The notes beneath the pieces were generated by a model that saw only the letters and a list, made by a program, of their open reading frames with translations, was not told the origin of the DNA and made no database searches. Positions 49,698-59,206 of a DNA stretch of 64,000 nt are shown here, piece by piece. The stretch's first letter is position 1. Each line of letters starts with the position of its first letter. The position numbers were made by a program, and so were the translations under genes. The DNA is from Collimonas fungivorans Ter331 (lineage in GTDB: Bacteria > Pseudomonadota > Gammaproteobacteria > Burkholderiales > Burkholderiaceae_D): NCBI RefSeq assembly GCF_000221045.1, contig NC_015856.1:3368542-3432541 (forward strand), in the 5' to 3' direction.

Positions 49698-49703
49698 ACC
49701 GAC

Positions 49704-50459
49704 ATGCCAGGCACCCTGTATTTAATTCCCAACACCCTGGGCCAGAACGAGACCGTATCGCCAGCTGCGGCGCTGGCAACCGTCATCCCGCAGGAAGTCC
49801 AGGCGCTTACCGCAAGGCTCGATTATTTCATTGCGGAAAATGCAAAGACCACGCGCGCTTTCCTGAAGCTGATCGATGCAGCCCAGTCGCTCGCCAAGCC
49901 GCTGCAGGAAATCCAGATCGCCGAACTCAATGTCAATACCGCCAGCGCCGCATTGCCGGCCCTGCTGGCGCCGCTTCTGGCCGGCCAGGACGCCGGCCTG
50001 ATCTCTGAAGCCGGCGTGCCGGCAGTCGCCGATCCCGGCGCCAACCTGGTGCGGCTAGCCCACGCGCAAGGCATCCAGGTGCGGCCATTGGTAGGTCCGT
50101 CGTCGTTGTTGCTGGCCGTCATGAGCAGCGGCCTGAACGGCCAGAGTTTTGCCTTCAACGGTTATCTGCCCACCGATGCCGAACAGCGCGGCAAACGCAT
50201 CAAGGCGCTGGAACTGCGCTCGCGCCAGGAACAGCAAACGCAACTGTTCATCGAAACGCCGTACCGCAACAGCGCTTTCCTGGAAGCCCTGGCCAATGCC
50301 TGCCAGCCCGGCACGCTGATTTGCGTAGCCACCGACCTGACGCTTGCAACCGAAAGCATCAGGACCCAGACCGCGGCAAAATGGAAGGCCGCCCTGGCGG
50401 CAGGCAAACACCCTGACTTCCATAAAAAGCCAACCGTGTACCTGTTCCTGGCCCAATAA
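49704..50459 (+). CDS. RsmI-like SAM-dependent methyltransferase
   Basis: A 251-residue tetrapyrrole-methylase-fold protein, paralogous to RsmI (YraL). It starts GTLYLIPNTLGQNETVSPAA and contains the SAM-site stretches GLISEAGVPAVADPGANLVR and LVGPSSLLLAVMSSGLNG. Because it differs from true RsmI (for example SEAGVP where RsmI has SDAGTP), 16S rRNA is only a possible target. It follows maf by 6 bases. Confidence 0.85.
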   Translation: MPGTLYLIPNTLGQNETVSPAAALATVIPQEVQALTARLDYFIAENAKTTRAFLKLIDAAQSLAKPLQEIQIAELNVNTASAALPALLAPLLAGQDAGLISEAGVPAVADPGANLVRLAHAQGIQVRPLVGPSSLLLAVMSSGLNGQSFAFNGYLPTDAEQRGKRIKALELRSRQEQQTQLFIETPYRNSAFLEALANACQPGTLICVATDLTLATESIRTQTAAKWKAALAAGKHPDFHKKPTVYLFLAQ

Positions 50460-50480
50460 ATTCATTACACATAACGCAAA

Positions 50481-50507
50481 ACGGCGACGGTATTGCGCCG
50501 TCGCCGT
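50481..50507 (+). terminator. Intrinsic terminator-like hairpin after the methyltransferase gene
   Basis: Arms ACGGCGACGG (50481-50490) and CCGTCGCCGT (50498-50507) are perfectly complementary around a 7-base loop and run into ATTT. It lies 21 bases after the stop. Confidence 0.65.
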
Positions 50508-50509
50508 AT

Positions 50510-50806
50510 TTGCCTGTCCCGAAAGACATTTATGTTGAGAAGTCGAAAACTTCTCGGTGCCGCATCCGAGATGCGGGGGTTTGTCCGGTAGTAATTGCGC
50601 TACTCCAAAACAAGGGGTTGTATTGCGATGGAGTGACTCTTTGCTATCGAAACAATCTCAATCTGTATGGTGATGGGTTTTGGTATTCCGATAATCGTCC
50701 CCTCCGTTCGCTGTTCCTTGAGTACCTTAAATATACGACAGGATCGCGAAGATACAAGGCCGATTATGGTATTACCATATGCCGGTTTCCACTTTGATAT
50801 TTATCT
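50510..50806 (+). other. AT-rich segment with an unrecognised 95-codon frame
   Basis: Between the methyltransferase and sppA lies about 300 bases of lower GC. One frame (50510-50797) reads through 95 codons, with NKGLYCDGVTLCYRNNLNLY and a terminal YKADYGITICRFPL. The arrangement of Arg and aromatic residues faintly recalls the C-terminus of formylglycine-enzyme-like domains, but this is weak. No ribosome site. Probably a decayed foreign fragment. Confidence 0.3.
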
Positions 50807-50807
50807 T

Positions 50808-50831
50808 AAGGCCCGCACGCCGGCAGGCCTT
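50808..50831 (-). terminator. Hairpin after sppA
   Basis: AAGGCC (50808-50813) and GGCCTT (50826-50831) with a GC-rich interior form a stem just beyond the sppA stop on the minus strand, followed there by AAGATAAATAT. No T run, so only a probable terminator. Confidence 0.4.
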
Positions 50832-50840
50832 GCATGAAAC

Positions 50841-51818
50841 TCAACGCAAGCTTGGCTTGATGTCATTCGCCAGCGATTGCACTACGCCGGCGCCCATCGC
50901 CACGCCGAATTTTTTCAGCACGCGTTCAGGCAAACCTTCGCTCTTGGTGTAATCGACAATATCTTCCTGCTTCAAGACATCGCGAGCCACGCTGTCCACC
51001 GTGCCGTAGCCGTCGGCCAGGCCCATCTCGACTGCCTTCGAGCCGCTCCAGAACAGGCCCGAGAAAGTTTCCGGCGTTTCTTTCAGGCGCGCGCCGCGGC
51101 CCTTGCGCACCACGTCGATGAACTGCTGGTGGATTTCCGCCAGCATGGTTTGCGCATAACCTTTCTGGGTCGCGCTCATCGGGCTGAACGGATCGAGGAA
51201 ACCTTTGTTCTCGCCGGCGGTCAGCAGACGCCGCTCGACGCCGACCTTGTCCATCAGGCCGGTGAAACCGAAGCCGTCCATCAGCACGCCGATCGAGCCG
51301 ACGATGCTGGCCTTGTTGACGTAAATCTTGTCGGCCGCGGCGGCAATGTAATAACCGCCCGAGGCGCACATTTCGTCGACCACCACATACAGCGGCTTGT
51401 TCGGATATTCCTTGCGCAGGCGCGCGATTTCATCATTGATGATGCCGGCCTGCACCGGGCTGCCACCGGGGCTGTTGATGCGCAATATCACGCCGACCGA
51501 ATCGTCCGCGGCGAAAGCGTTGTCAAGCGCCGGCACCACCACGCCGGCCGAACCGTTGCCTTCCGATTCGATCGCGCCGTTGATCTTGACCAGCGCCGTA
51601 TGCGCACCGACCGTCTGCGTATCCGAGCCTTCGTAATTCATGCCGAGCCACACGCCGAAGACAATCAGGCCGATCACGGTCAGCTTGAAAAAAATCCCCC
51701 AGCGGCGGCGCGCGCGCTGTTCACGCAACGACGCGAACGCCAGCTTTTCCAGCACTTCGCGCTCCCAGCCTTCTTTTTTGACGGGCGTGGCCGCATTCTC
51801 AAAATCGTTATTGCTCAT
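50841..51818 (-). CDS. sppA: Signal peptide peptidase SppA-type S49 protease
   Basis: A 325-residue S49 protease of the short type with one N-terminal membrane anchor (FFKLTVIGLIVFGVWLGM). The nucleophile Ser is in VDEMCASGGYYIAAAADKIY, and the general-base Lys falls in the conserved DGRTIVGKAAK-type region, here GLFWSGSKAVEMGLADGYG. It degrades cleaved signal peptides in the membrane. Minus-strand group with the Rieske and HAD genes upstream. Confidence 0.92.
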   Translation of the reverse strand: MSNNDFENAATPVKKEGWEREVLEKLAFASLREQRARRRWGIFFKLTVIGLIVFGVWLGMNYEGSDTQTVGAHTALVKINGAIESEGNGSAGVVVPALDNAFAADDSVGVILRINSPGGSPVQAGIINDEIARLRKEYPNKPLYVVVDEMCASGGYYIAAAADKIYVNKASIVGSIGVLMDGFGFTGLMDKVGVERRLLTAGENKGFLDPFSPMSATQKGYAQTMLAEIHQQFIDVVRKGRGARLKETPETFSGLFWSGSKAVEMGLADGYGTVDSVARDVLKQEDIVDYTKSEGLPERVLKKFGVAMGAGVVQSLANDIKPSLR

Positions 51819-51869
51819 GGTGTTTGCTCACTTCGTTTATCCGAAATCGTTATTGAACAGACCAGCCTG

Positions 51870-52241
51870 TCAGGCAATCACAGGCCGCACATATTCATCA
51901 GGGATCCAGAACACCTGATCATTGCTTTCTTCAACCAGAATCTTGTGCAAACGTCCGCCGCGGCACGGGCCGCCGGCGCAATGCCCGGTTTCCGGCTCGT
52001 ACACTGCACCGTGCGTGGCGCACATCAGGTACAAACCGCTGGACTCGAAAAACTCGCCCTCGTTCCAGTCCAGCTCCAGCGAGATGTGCGCGCACCGGTT
52101 CAGGTAAGCGTGGACGACATTGTGGTGGCGCACGGCGAATGCAACCGCCTCCTCGCCCCAGGCGGTAACCGCAAAACGCACGCCTTTGCCGCGCTCTGCC
52201 AGCGCAGAAGAAGCACAGAGGGGAAGGCGGTTATCGTTCAC
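51870..52241 (-). CDS. Small Rieske [2Fe-2S] protein
   Basis: A 123-residue single-domain Rieske protein. Cluster ligands are in RCAHIS (CxH) and LMCATHGAVYEP (CxxH). There is no membrane anchor and no catalytic domain, so it is a soluble ferredoxin-like Rieske protein. It lies in the betaproteobacterial group rluC-HAD-Rieske-sppA; its redox partner is not in the window. Confidence 0.9.
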   Translation of the reverse strand: MNDNRLPLCASSALAERGKGVRFAVTAWGEEAVAFAVRHHNVVHAYLNRCAHISLELDWNEGEFFESSGLYLMCATHGAVYEPETGHCAGGPCRGGRLHKILVEESNDQVFWIPDEYVRPVIA

Positions 52242-52263
52242 GGCGCGTCGCTCAATGGGTCGG

Positions 52264-52923
52264 TCAGGCGTTGGCGTTAAGCCAGGCGTGCAACTGCACG
52301 GTCGAGGTGGCGTTGAACAAGGGCTTCAGCGCATCCAGCTCATGCGCCGGGTGCGCGCCATACTGGACCGCGATTCCCGCGGCGCCGGCATTGATGGCCA
52401 TCTGCAGGTCATGGGTGGTATCGCCGATCATCACCGTGCGCTTCAGGTCCTGGCCCAGCTCTCGCGTCAGTTCCTGCAGCATGGCCGGATGCGGCTTGGA
52501 AAAAGTCTCGTCGGCGCAGCGGGTAGCATCGAACGCCGACAGCAGCTTGGTCTCATGCAAGGCGCGGTTCAGGCCGACCCGGCTCTTGCCGGTGGCGATC
52601 GCCAGGAAATAACCCTGCTGCGACAGGTCCGCCAGCATTTCGCGCACGCCGTCGAACAAGGTCAGGTCCTGGTCTTGCGCCAGGTAGTGATAACGGTAAC
52701 GCTCCACTACCCGCGGATACTGGCTGGGCTCCAGGCCCGGCATCGCAACCTGCATGGCTTCCGCCAGGCCCAGCCCGATCACGTGCGAGGCGGCCTTGTT
52801 GTCCGGGACCGCCAGTCCCAGGTCCCTGGCTGCAGCCTGGATACATTTCACGATGATGGCGGTGCTGTCCATCAAGGTGCCATCCCAATCAAATACAATT
52901 AAATCAAAATTCTTTCGCGCCAT
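52264..52923 (-). CDS. HAD-superfamily phosphatase (Gph-like)
   Basis: A 219-residue HAD hydrolase. Motif I is VFDWDGTLMDS, motif II IATGKS, motif III Lys in FSKPHPAMLQ and motif IV MIGDTTHDLQMAINAG. The alpha-helical cap is of the phosphoglycolate phosphatase type. Substrate uncertain. ATG 52923 (MARKNFDLIVFDWDG) is preferred over 52935. Immediately downstream of rluC, an arrangement conserved in betaproteobacteria. Confidence 0.88.
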   Translation of the reverse strand: MARKNFDLIVFDWDGTLMDSTAIIVKCIQAAARDLGLAVPDNKAASHVIGLGLAEAMQVAMPGLEPSQYPRVVERYRYHYLAQDQDLTLFDGVREMLADLSQQGYFLAIATGKSRVGLNRALHETKLLSAFDATRCADETFSKPHPAMLQELTRELGQDLKRTVMIGDTTHDLQMAINAGAAGIAVQYGAHPAHELDALKPLFNATSTVQLHAWLNANA

Positions 52924-53003
52924 ATTGCCTGGCAATACCTTGCCAGCTCCTGTAATTGGTTTGGCCTGCCGATCGGAAAAACCGGCAAACCGATAAGCAA
53001 ATA

Positions 53004-54119
53004 CTAACTGATATTCTGATCGCCCTCAGCTTCCGATATTGCCGCCGGGATATCTTTCGGCAGGCTTTTCAGGAATCTTTCGCATTCCGGCGGCAGCGGC
53101 GCCTTGAGGGTCACCGGCTTGCCCGTTTCCGGATGGGCGAAAGTAATCTGGTAAGCATGCAAGAACATCCGCTTCAGCGCGACACGTTGTCCGTCAGCCT
53201 TCTGCAAAGCCCGGTTCAAGGAAAAGTCGCCGTATTTATCGTCGCCGGCGATGGCGAAGCCGCTGGCCGACAGATGGACCCGGATCTGGTGGGTGCGGCC
53301 GGTCTTCAGCTCGGCTTCCAGCAAAGCATAGTCGCCATAACGCCGGATCAGGTTGAAAATCGTGTGCGACGCCTGGCCGTCGGCCTGCACCCGCACCCGG
53401 CGCTCGCCATCGGCCGCCGTATACTTGTGCAGCGGCAACTTGACATGCTGGCGCTCGTTTTGCCAGTCGCCGTGCACCAGCACCAGGTAACGCTTGTCGG
53501 TGTCGCCGTCGCGCATCTGCTCGTGCAGGTTGGTCAGCGCGGAACGTTTCTTCGCCAGCAGCAAGATGCCGGAAGTATCGCGGTCCAGCCGGTGCACCAG
53601 TTCCAGGAACTTGGCTTGCGGACGGGCGGCGCGGAGTTGCTCGATGACGCCATAGCTGACGCCGGAGCCGCCGTGCACGGCGACCCCGGCCGGCTTGTCG
53701 ATCACCAGTAAATGATTATCTTCCAGCAATATCTTGAATTCCGCCCCTGGCGCTACCGCTTGTGTTTGCTTTTCAGCAATTCGAATCGGCGGCACCCGTA
53801 TGACGTCGCCCTCGACCAGGCGATAAGTCTGGTCGATACGGCCTTTGTTGACCCTGACCTCGCCGGAGCGCAACACGCGATAGATATGGCTCTTGGGCAC
53901 TCCTTTACAAATACGCAATAAAAAATTGTCGATGCGCTGACCTGCGTCGTCTTCCGCAATAGTCAGCATTTGGACGGCAAGAGGCGGCGCAATTGCTGTT
54001 AACTGTATACCTTGCTCCACGGCTACCTTGGGTTCGGCCTTATGCTTGCCCGCGGCTTGTGTCCGCGGCTCGGGGCGAGTCTTGACTCGTCCTCCAGAAA
54101 ATCTCGCTAAGTCCTTCAT
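53004..54119 (-). CDS. rluC: 23S rRNA pseudouridine synthase RluC
   Basis: A 371-residue RluA-family enzyme. An S4 domain (DNFLLRICKGVPKSHIYRVL, RSGEVRVNKGRIDQTYRLVE) precedes the catalytic domain with the Asp in VHRLDRDTSGILLLAKK. RluC makes pseudouridines 955, 2504 and 2580 in E. coli. About 60 Lys/Arg/Pro-rich residues precede the S4 domain. ATG 54119 is preferred over 54143. Divergent from rne, as in E. coli. Confidence 0.92.
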   Translation of the reverse strand: MKDLARFSGGRVKTRPEPRTQAAGKHKAEPKVAVEQGIQLTAIAPPLAVQMLTIAEDDAGQRIDNFLLRICKGVPKSHIYRVLRSGEVRVNKGRIDQTYRLVEGDVIRVPPIRIAEKQTQAVAPGAEFKILLEDNHLLVIDKPAGVAVHGGSGVSYGVIEQLRAARPQAKFLELVHRLDRDTSGILLLAKKRSALTNLHEQMRDGDTDKRYLVLVHGDWQNERQHVKLPLHKYTAADGERRVRVQADGQASHTIFNLIRRYGDYALLEAELKTGRTHQIRVHLSASGFAIAGDDKYGDFSLNRALQKADGQRVALKRMFLHAYQITFAHPETGKPVTLKAPLPPECERFLKSLPKDIPAAISEAEGDQNIS

Positions 54120-54143
54120 TTTGAATATATAATTGTTCCGCAA

Positions 54144-54713
54144 TTGTTAGAAAACAGTTGCTGGTGTAAGAATAAAAAGACCATTCTACACAGGGGCGTC
54201 CCCATCAGCCTCGCCAATTTGCAAATTTGATGGGAAATGTGTACGCATCACCCCTGCGCGAGTCAAGGTCGCACCGTTGTTGTCATCGGATAACGCGCAC
54301 GGATGCTGAACAAGAATGTCTGGATGATTAGGATAAAGTCCGGCGAGCCCGATGCGATCCAAACGATCGCGACGAGCTCGCCGGTTGATGTAGTGTTTTT
54401 AAATTTGCCGCGTACTTACTGAAACCAATGCTTTATTTGGCTCTATCAAGCTGCTCACCGCCAAGCGTCGTGCTCGCGTTCCGCGAACCGCAGGATGCTG
54501 TACCGGCGCGCGCTGGTAGTTTTCAGTAAAACGGCAGCACTATATCCGCGCCTGTGCACTGCGCTCATATAGCGCATACACACCAAGGCAATTCTCTCCC
54601 CCCTGACACTCCGTTCTCGCGTACATCCTTGTACTTTTTGTCGCTGACAGAAATGCTGAAGAACAGCAATCTTTAAGCGCCATTGCATTGACCCAAGGGT
54701 CACGGAGCGAAAA
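54144..54713 (+). promoter_or_regulatory. Long intergenic leader of rne
   Basis: 570 bases (594 from the preferred rluC start) separate the divergent rluC and rne genes without an open frame of note. In E. coli rne has a long structured leader through which RNase E controls its own mRNA; a similar role here is likely. A two-part hairpin lies at 54340-54384: outer arms CCGGCGAGC and GCTCGCCGG, inner arms GCGATC and GATCGC around CAAAC, then GTTTTTAAATTT after a short spacer. Confidence 0.5.
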
Positions 54714-57700
54714 ATGAAACGCATGTTGTTTAATGCCACGCAGCAAGAAGAACTGCGCGTGGCTATTGTTGACGGGCAAAAGCTCATCGACATCGATATC
54801 GAAACCACCGGACGCGAACAACGCAAGTCCAATATCTACAAAGGTGTGATTACCCGTATCGAGCCGTCGCTGGAAGCCTGTTTCGTCAACTACGGTGAAG
54901 AGCGTCATGGCTTTTTGCCGTTCAAGGAAGTTGCCCGCACTTACTTTAAAGAAGGTGTAGACGTCCGCAGCGCATCGATCAAGGATGCCCTGCGCGAAGG
55001 CCAGGAAATCATGGTGCAGGTCGAAAAGGAAGAGCGCGGCAACAAAGGCGCGGCCCTGACCTCCTTCGTTTCACTGGCTGGCCGTTACCTGGTCCTGATG
55101 CCGAACAATCCGCGCGGCGGCGGCGTGTCGCGCCGGGTCGAAGGCGAGGATCGCCAGGAACTGCGCGAAACCATGGATCAGCTGGACCTGCCTAGCGGCA
55201 TGTCGGTGATTGCCCGCACTGCCGGCATCGGCCGCAACGTTGACGAATTGCAATGGGACTTGAACTACCTGATGCAACTCTGGCGCGCCATCGAAGGCGC
55301 CGGCACCCAAGGCAAAGGCGCGTTCCTGATTTATCAGGAATCGTCGCTGGTGATCCGTGCGATCCGCGATTATTTCCAACCGGACATCGGCGAAATCCTG
55401 ATCGACACCGACGAAATCCACGACCAGGCCCAGCAGTTCATGGCCCACGTCATGCCTGACATGGTGCATCGCGTTAAGCGCTACCGCGACGACGTGCCGC
55501 TGTTCTCCCGCTTCCAGATCGAACACCAGATCGAAACCGCGTATTCGCGCACCGTGCCGCTGCCATCCGGCGGCGCCATCGTGATCGACCATACCGAAGC
55601 CCTAGTGTCGGTTGACGTCAACTCCGCCCGTGCTACCCGCGGCGGCGACATCGAGACCACCGCCTTCAACACCAATTGCGAAGCAGCTGAAGAAGTTGCG
55701 CGCCAATTGCGTTTGCGCGATCTCGGCGGCCTGATCGTGATCGACTTCATCGACATGGAGAATTCGAAGAACCAGCGCGAAGTCGAAACCCGCCTGAAAG
55801 ACGCCCTGCGCTATGACCGCGCCCGCGTCCAGATGGGCAAGATCTCGCGCTTCGGCCTGATGGAACTGTCGCGCCAGCGCCTGCGTCCGTCGCTGTCGGA
55901 AGGCAGCCACGTGACTTGCCCACGCTGCAACGGCACCGGCCATATCCGCGATACCGAATCGTCAGCTCTGCAAGTCCTGCGCATCATCCAGGAAGAAGCG
56001 ATGAAAGAAAACTCGGCCGCGATCCACGTCCAGGCGCCGGTCGACGTCGCCGCTTTCCTGCTGAACGAAAAGCGCGGCGAGATCCTGAAGATCGAAACCC
56101 GTCACCGGGTCGGCATCATCCTGATCCCGAACAAGCACCTGGAAACCCCGCATTACAAGCTGGAACGCCTGAAGCACGACGATCCGCGCCTGGAAGAAAC
56201 CCAGGCCAGCTACGCCATGGCAGAGCAAGCGGATACTGACATCGGCTACAGCAAGACCCAGAAAGAAGAAGGCAAGCCGCGCCAGGAAGCCGTGGTCAAG
56301 GGTATCACGCCAGACCAGCCGGCCCCTATCGTCGAGCGCAAGCCAGTGGAAGCGCGTCCGACAGCGGTTGCCGCTGCCAGCCCGGCAGAAACAGGTTTCC
56401 TCGGCAAGATCTTCGGCTTCTTCTTCAGCAAGCCGGCAGCGCCGGCAGCAACTCCTGCCGCTACCGCCGAAGCCAAGGGCCCGCAGCAACGCGGCGACCG
56501 TGGCGACCGCAACAACCGTGGCCAGCGCGGCCGTAACCGCAGTGGCCGCAACCGCGATGGCAGTGCGCAGGAAACACGCGACGACAACGCCAAGAAACCG
56601 CTGGTAGAAGCTGTCGAAGCAAAAACCCAGCAAGCCCGTCCGCCGCGTCCTCCGCGCGAGCCTAAGGAGCAGCGGGAGTCTACTAAAGAGCAACGCGAAC
56701 CCAGCGACAGCAAGGCGGAAACACGCAATGAAGGCCGGCGCGAACGCGCCGAACGCCCGCCGCGTCCGCCACGCGAAGAGCGCAAGGAAAACCTGAGCGA
56801 AATCAAGGTCGACGAGACCTTGCTCAAGGGTGGCGTAGTCGCCGCTGCCGGCGTTGCCGTCAGCAGCATCGCCGAAGCTGCTGATGCTACGGAAGCGGTG
56901 CAAGCCGATAGCGGACGCGTTGAAGCCAAAGCCGGTGAAGACGAAGAACCACGCCGCCGCCGCCGCCGCGGTGGCCGCAACCGTAACCGCCGCGACCGCG
57001 ACGGCGCCGAGGGCACCACTGAAGGCAGCAGCGACGACATCGAAACAGGCGAAGCCGCTGCAGCAGCAGACGTGGCCGATACCGGCAACGATGCAGATGC
57101 TCCCGAGGCAGTGAGCGCTCCAGCTCCAGCCGAAGCAAGCAGCCCGGCCGGCAACAGCGTACCGATGATGGCCTCGGCAGTGCCGATGGCACAGGAAAGC
57201 GCTGCTCCGGCAGTTGAAACGACAGCGGCGCCGACCGCCTTGTCGAATGCAATCGCAGCGCCGCTGGTGCCTCAGCACATTGCTCCGCAAGAGGAAGCCG
57301 CTCCCGTCGTCGCTGAAGCGGCGCCGGCAGCAGCTCCTGTGCAAGAGCCGGTTGTGGCAGCGCCGGTTGTGGCAGAACCTAAACCGGCCGCATCTGAGCC
57401 GGTAGCCGTTCCCGCAGCAATCGTGCCGGAACAACCTGCTGCACCTCAAGCGGCTCCGGCAGTTGCCAGCCAGCCGCTAGCAGAACCGCAGATCGAAGAA
57501 ACCCCTGCGCTGCTGGCTCCGGCAGCGCCCGTGGTTGCCCCGGTGGTTGCTCCCGTGATTGCCCCTGTGGTCGCTGAAACGGCGGCGCCGGTAGCAGAAG
57601 CGCCAGCCGTCATCAAGGCAGCCGTTTCCAGCGGATCGCCTAAGGTGGAAGACCTGCAAAGCGTACTGGCTGCAGCCGGCCTGACCCTGGCGGCGACCGA

Positions 57701-57836
57701 TCCGAGCAAACTGCGCGCTGCACAGGAAGCAACGGCCAACATCGTTGCCGCGCCACATGTGCCGCGCGAGCGCAAGCCTTTGCCGGCGCAGTCCAGCGAA
57801 CCGCTGGTGCAGATCGAAACCCAGCGCCCGCAGTAA
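54714..57836 (+). CDS. rne: Ribonuclease E
   Basis: A 1040-residue RNase E. The catalytic half has the S1 domain (SNIYKGVITRIEPSLEACFV, NYGEERHGFLPFKEV), the 5' sensor and DNase I-like active site (IVIDHTEALVSVDVNSARAT; GLIVIDFIDM), and the zinc-link CPRCNGTGHIR. The C-terminal half (from about residue 560) is disordered: Arg/Asn-rich then Arg/Pro-rich RNA-binding stretches ([38 protein letters not shown]) and an Ala/Pro/Val-rich tail. It is the scaffold of the RNA degradosome. Start MKRMLFNATQQEELRVAIVD is canonical. Confidence 0.97.
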   Translation: MKRMLFNATQQEELRVAIVDGQKLIDIDIETTGREQRKSNIYKGVITRIEPSLEACFVNYGEERHGFLPFKEVARTYFKEGVDVRSASIKDALREGQEIMVQVEKEERGNKGAALTSFVSLAGRYLVLMPNNPRGGGVSRRVEGEDRQELRETMDQLDLPSGMSVIARTAGIGRNVDELQWDLNYLMQLWRAIEGAGTQGKGAFLIYQESSLVIRAIRDYFQPDIGEILIDTDEIHDQAQQFMAHVMPDMVHRVKRYRDDVPLFSRFQIEHQIETAYSRTVPLPSGGAIVIDHTEALVSVDVNSARATRGGDIETTAFNTNCEAAEEVARQLRLRDLGGLIVIDFIDMENSKNQREVETRLKDALRYDRARVQMGKISRFGLMELSRQRLRPSLSEGSHVTCPRCNGTGHIRDTESSALQVLRIIQEEAMKENSAAIHVQAPVDVAAFLLNEKRGEILKIETRHRVGIILIPNKHLETPHYKLERLKHDDPRLEETQASYAMAEQADTDIGYSKTQKEEGKPRQEAVVKGITPDQPAPIVERKPVEARPTAVAAASPAETGFLGKIFGFFFSKPAAPAATPAATAEAKGPQQRGDRGDRNNRGQRGRNRSGRNRDGSAQETRDDNAKKPLVEAVEAKTQQARPPRPPREPKEQRESTKEQREPSDSKAETRNEGRRERAERPPRPPREERKENLSEIKVDETLLKGGVVAAAGVAVSSIAEAADATEAVQADSGRVEAKAGEDEEPRRRRRRGGRNRNRRDRDGAEGTTEGSSDDIETGEAAAAADVADTGNDADAPEAVSAPAPAEASSPAGNSVPMMASAVPMAQESAAPAVETTAAPTALSNAIAAPLVPQHIAPQEEAAPVVAEAAPAAAPVQEPVVAAPVVAEPKPAASEPVAVPAAIVPEQPAAPQAAPAVASQPLAEPQIEETPALLAPAAPVVAPVVAPVIAPVVAETAAPVAEAPAVIKAAVSSGSPKVEDLQSVLAAAGLTLAATDPSKLRAAQEATANIVAAPHVPRERKPLPAQSSEPLVQIETQRPQ

Positions 57837-57879
57837 GCCGGTGCGCCACCTGGTGGCGTAGCAGCTAGACAGTAGTACA

Positions 57880-57906
57880 ACAAAGGGAGTCCCAGACTCC
57901 CTTTGT
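57880..57906 (+). terminator. Hairpin after rne
   Basis: Arms ACAAAGGGAGTC (57880-57891) and GACTCCCTTTGT (57895-57906) pair perfectly around a 3-base loop, about 45 bases after the rne stop. No T run follows the stem, although its 3' arm ends TTTGT. Confidence 0.6.
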
Positions 57907-58069
57907 CACGTCTGGCGCAGGCGATATGTTTGAAATTGCGAGAATTGCCGCACTTGCTGCTTTTCGCCAGGCGTCTGAAGCTAAAAAGCGACGCCCATGG
58001 TATCTTGTACAAGTTGCTACCTTATATTTATTAGATGCAAGACATTGCACATTTTTCCAGACACACATC

Positions 58070-59194
58070 ATGACTAGAAAAGTCATCCCGCTGATCGATA
58101 GCCGCAGTTTTTTGCCGCTGCCCTTGCCGCCTGCATTGCCCTCTATCCTCGAAACGCCGACCGGCCTGATAGCGGATGAGCTGGGGCGGCCGCTGCACGA
58201 CTTGCGCATCTCGGTCACCGACCGCTGCAATTTCCGCTGCGTCTATTGCATGCCGCGCGCGGTATTCGACAAGGACTATGCGTTCCTGCCGCACACCGCC
58301 CTGCTGTCGTTTGAAGAAATCACGCGCCTGGCGAGCCTGTTCGTCGCCCACGGCGTGCACAAGATCCGCCTGACCGGCGGCGAACCCCTGCTGCGCAAGC
58401 ACATCGAAAAGCTGATCGGCATGCTGAGCGCCCTGAAGACACCGGATGGCAAGCCGCTCGACCTGACCCTGACCACCAACGGTTCATTGCTGGCGAAAAA
58501 AGCCCAGGCCCTGAAAGACGCCGGCCTGAACCGCGTCACCGTCTCGCTCGACGCACTCGATGAAAACATCTTCCAGCGCATGAACGACGCCGACTTCCCG
58601 GTGGCCGACGTCTTGCACGGGCTGGATGTAGCACATCAAGTAGGACTCGGGCCGATCAAGGTCAACATGGTGGTCAAGCGCGGCGTCAACGAGCAGGAAA
58701 TCCTGCCGATGGCGCGCTATTTCAAGAACACGCCGTACATCCTGCGCTTCATCGAATATATGGATGTGGGCGCCTCCAACGGCTGGAAGATGGATGAAGT
58801 AGTGCCCTCCGCCGAAGTGGCGCAGATAATCCAGAGCGAACTGCCGATGCAGCCGCTGGCAGCCAACTACGCCGGCGAAACCGCAAAGCGCTGGCGCTAC
58901 GAAGACGGCATTGGCGAAGTCGGCCTGATTTCCAGCGTCACCCAGGCGTTTTGCCACGACTGTTCGCGCGCCCGCCTGTCGACCGAAGGCAAGCTGTATA
59001 CCTGCCTGTTCGCCAGCGCCGGCCACGACCTGCGCGCCTTGCTGCGCAGCGAATGCAGCGACCGCGAAATCTCCAGCGTGATCGGCCAGCTGTGGCGCGC
59101 CCGCGACGACCGTTATTCCGAGTTGCGCACGCAGCAGACCGAGGGCCTGGCTTCGCCCCTCAAGAAAGTGGAAATGTCGTACATAGGCGGCTGA
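58070..59194 (+). CDS. moaA: GTP 3',8-cyclase MoaA
   Basis: A 374-residue radical SAM enzyme starting molybdopterin synthesis from GTP. N-terminal cluster motif [13 protein letters not shown] motif [11 protein letters not shown]-terminal cluster cysteines in [19 protein letters not shown], and the functional terminal GG (VEMSYIGG) are intact. ATG 58070 is chosen; the open frame upstream to 57926 is not MoaA-like. First of a moaA-mobA-moeA operon. Confidence 0.96.
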   Translation: MTRKVIPLIDSRSFLPLPLPPALPSILETPTGLIADELGRPLHDLRISVTDRCNFRCVYCMPRAVFDKDYAFLPHTALLSFEEITRLASLFVAHGVHKIRLTGGEPLLRKHIEKLIGMLSALKTPDGKPLDLTLTTNGSLLAKKAQALKDAGLNRVTVSLDALDENIFQRMNDADFPVADVLHGLDVAHQVGLGPIKVNMVVKRGVNEQEILPMARYFKNTPYILRFIEYMDVGASNGWKMDEVVPSAEVAQIIQSELPMQPLAANYAGETAKRWRYEDGIGEVGLISSVTQAFCHDCSRARLSTEGKLYTCLFASAGHDLRALLRSECSDREISSVIGQLWRARDDRYSELRTQQTEGLASPLKKVEMSYIGG

Positions 59195-59206
59195 GCGGGC
59201 CACGCC

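Noticed and set aside
57926-58069. Molybdenum-cofactor riboswitch before moaA
   Set aside because: No matching core or conserved stems could be seen in the 144 bases upstream of the moaA start.
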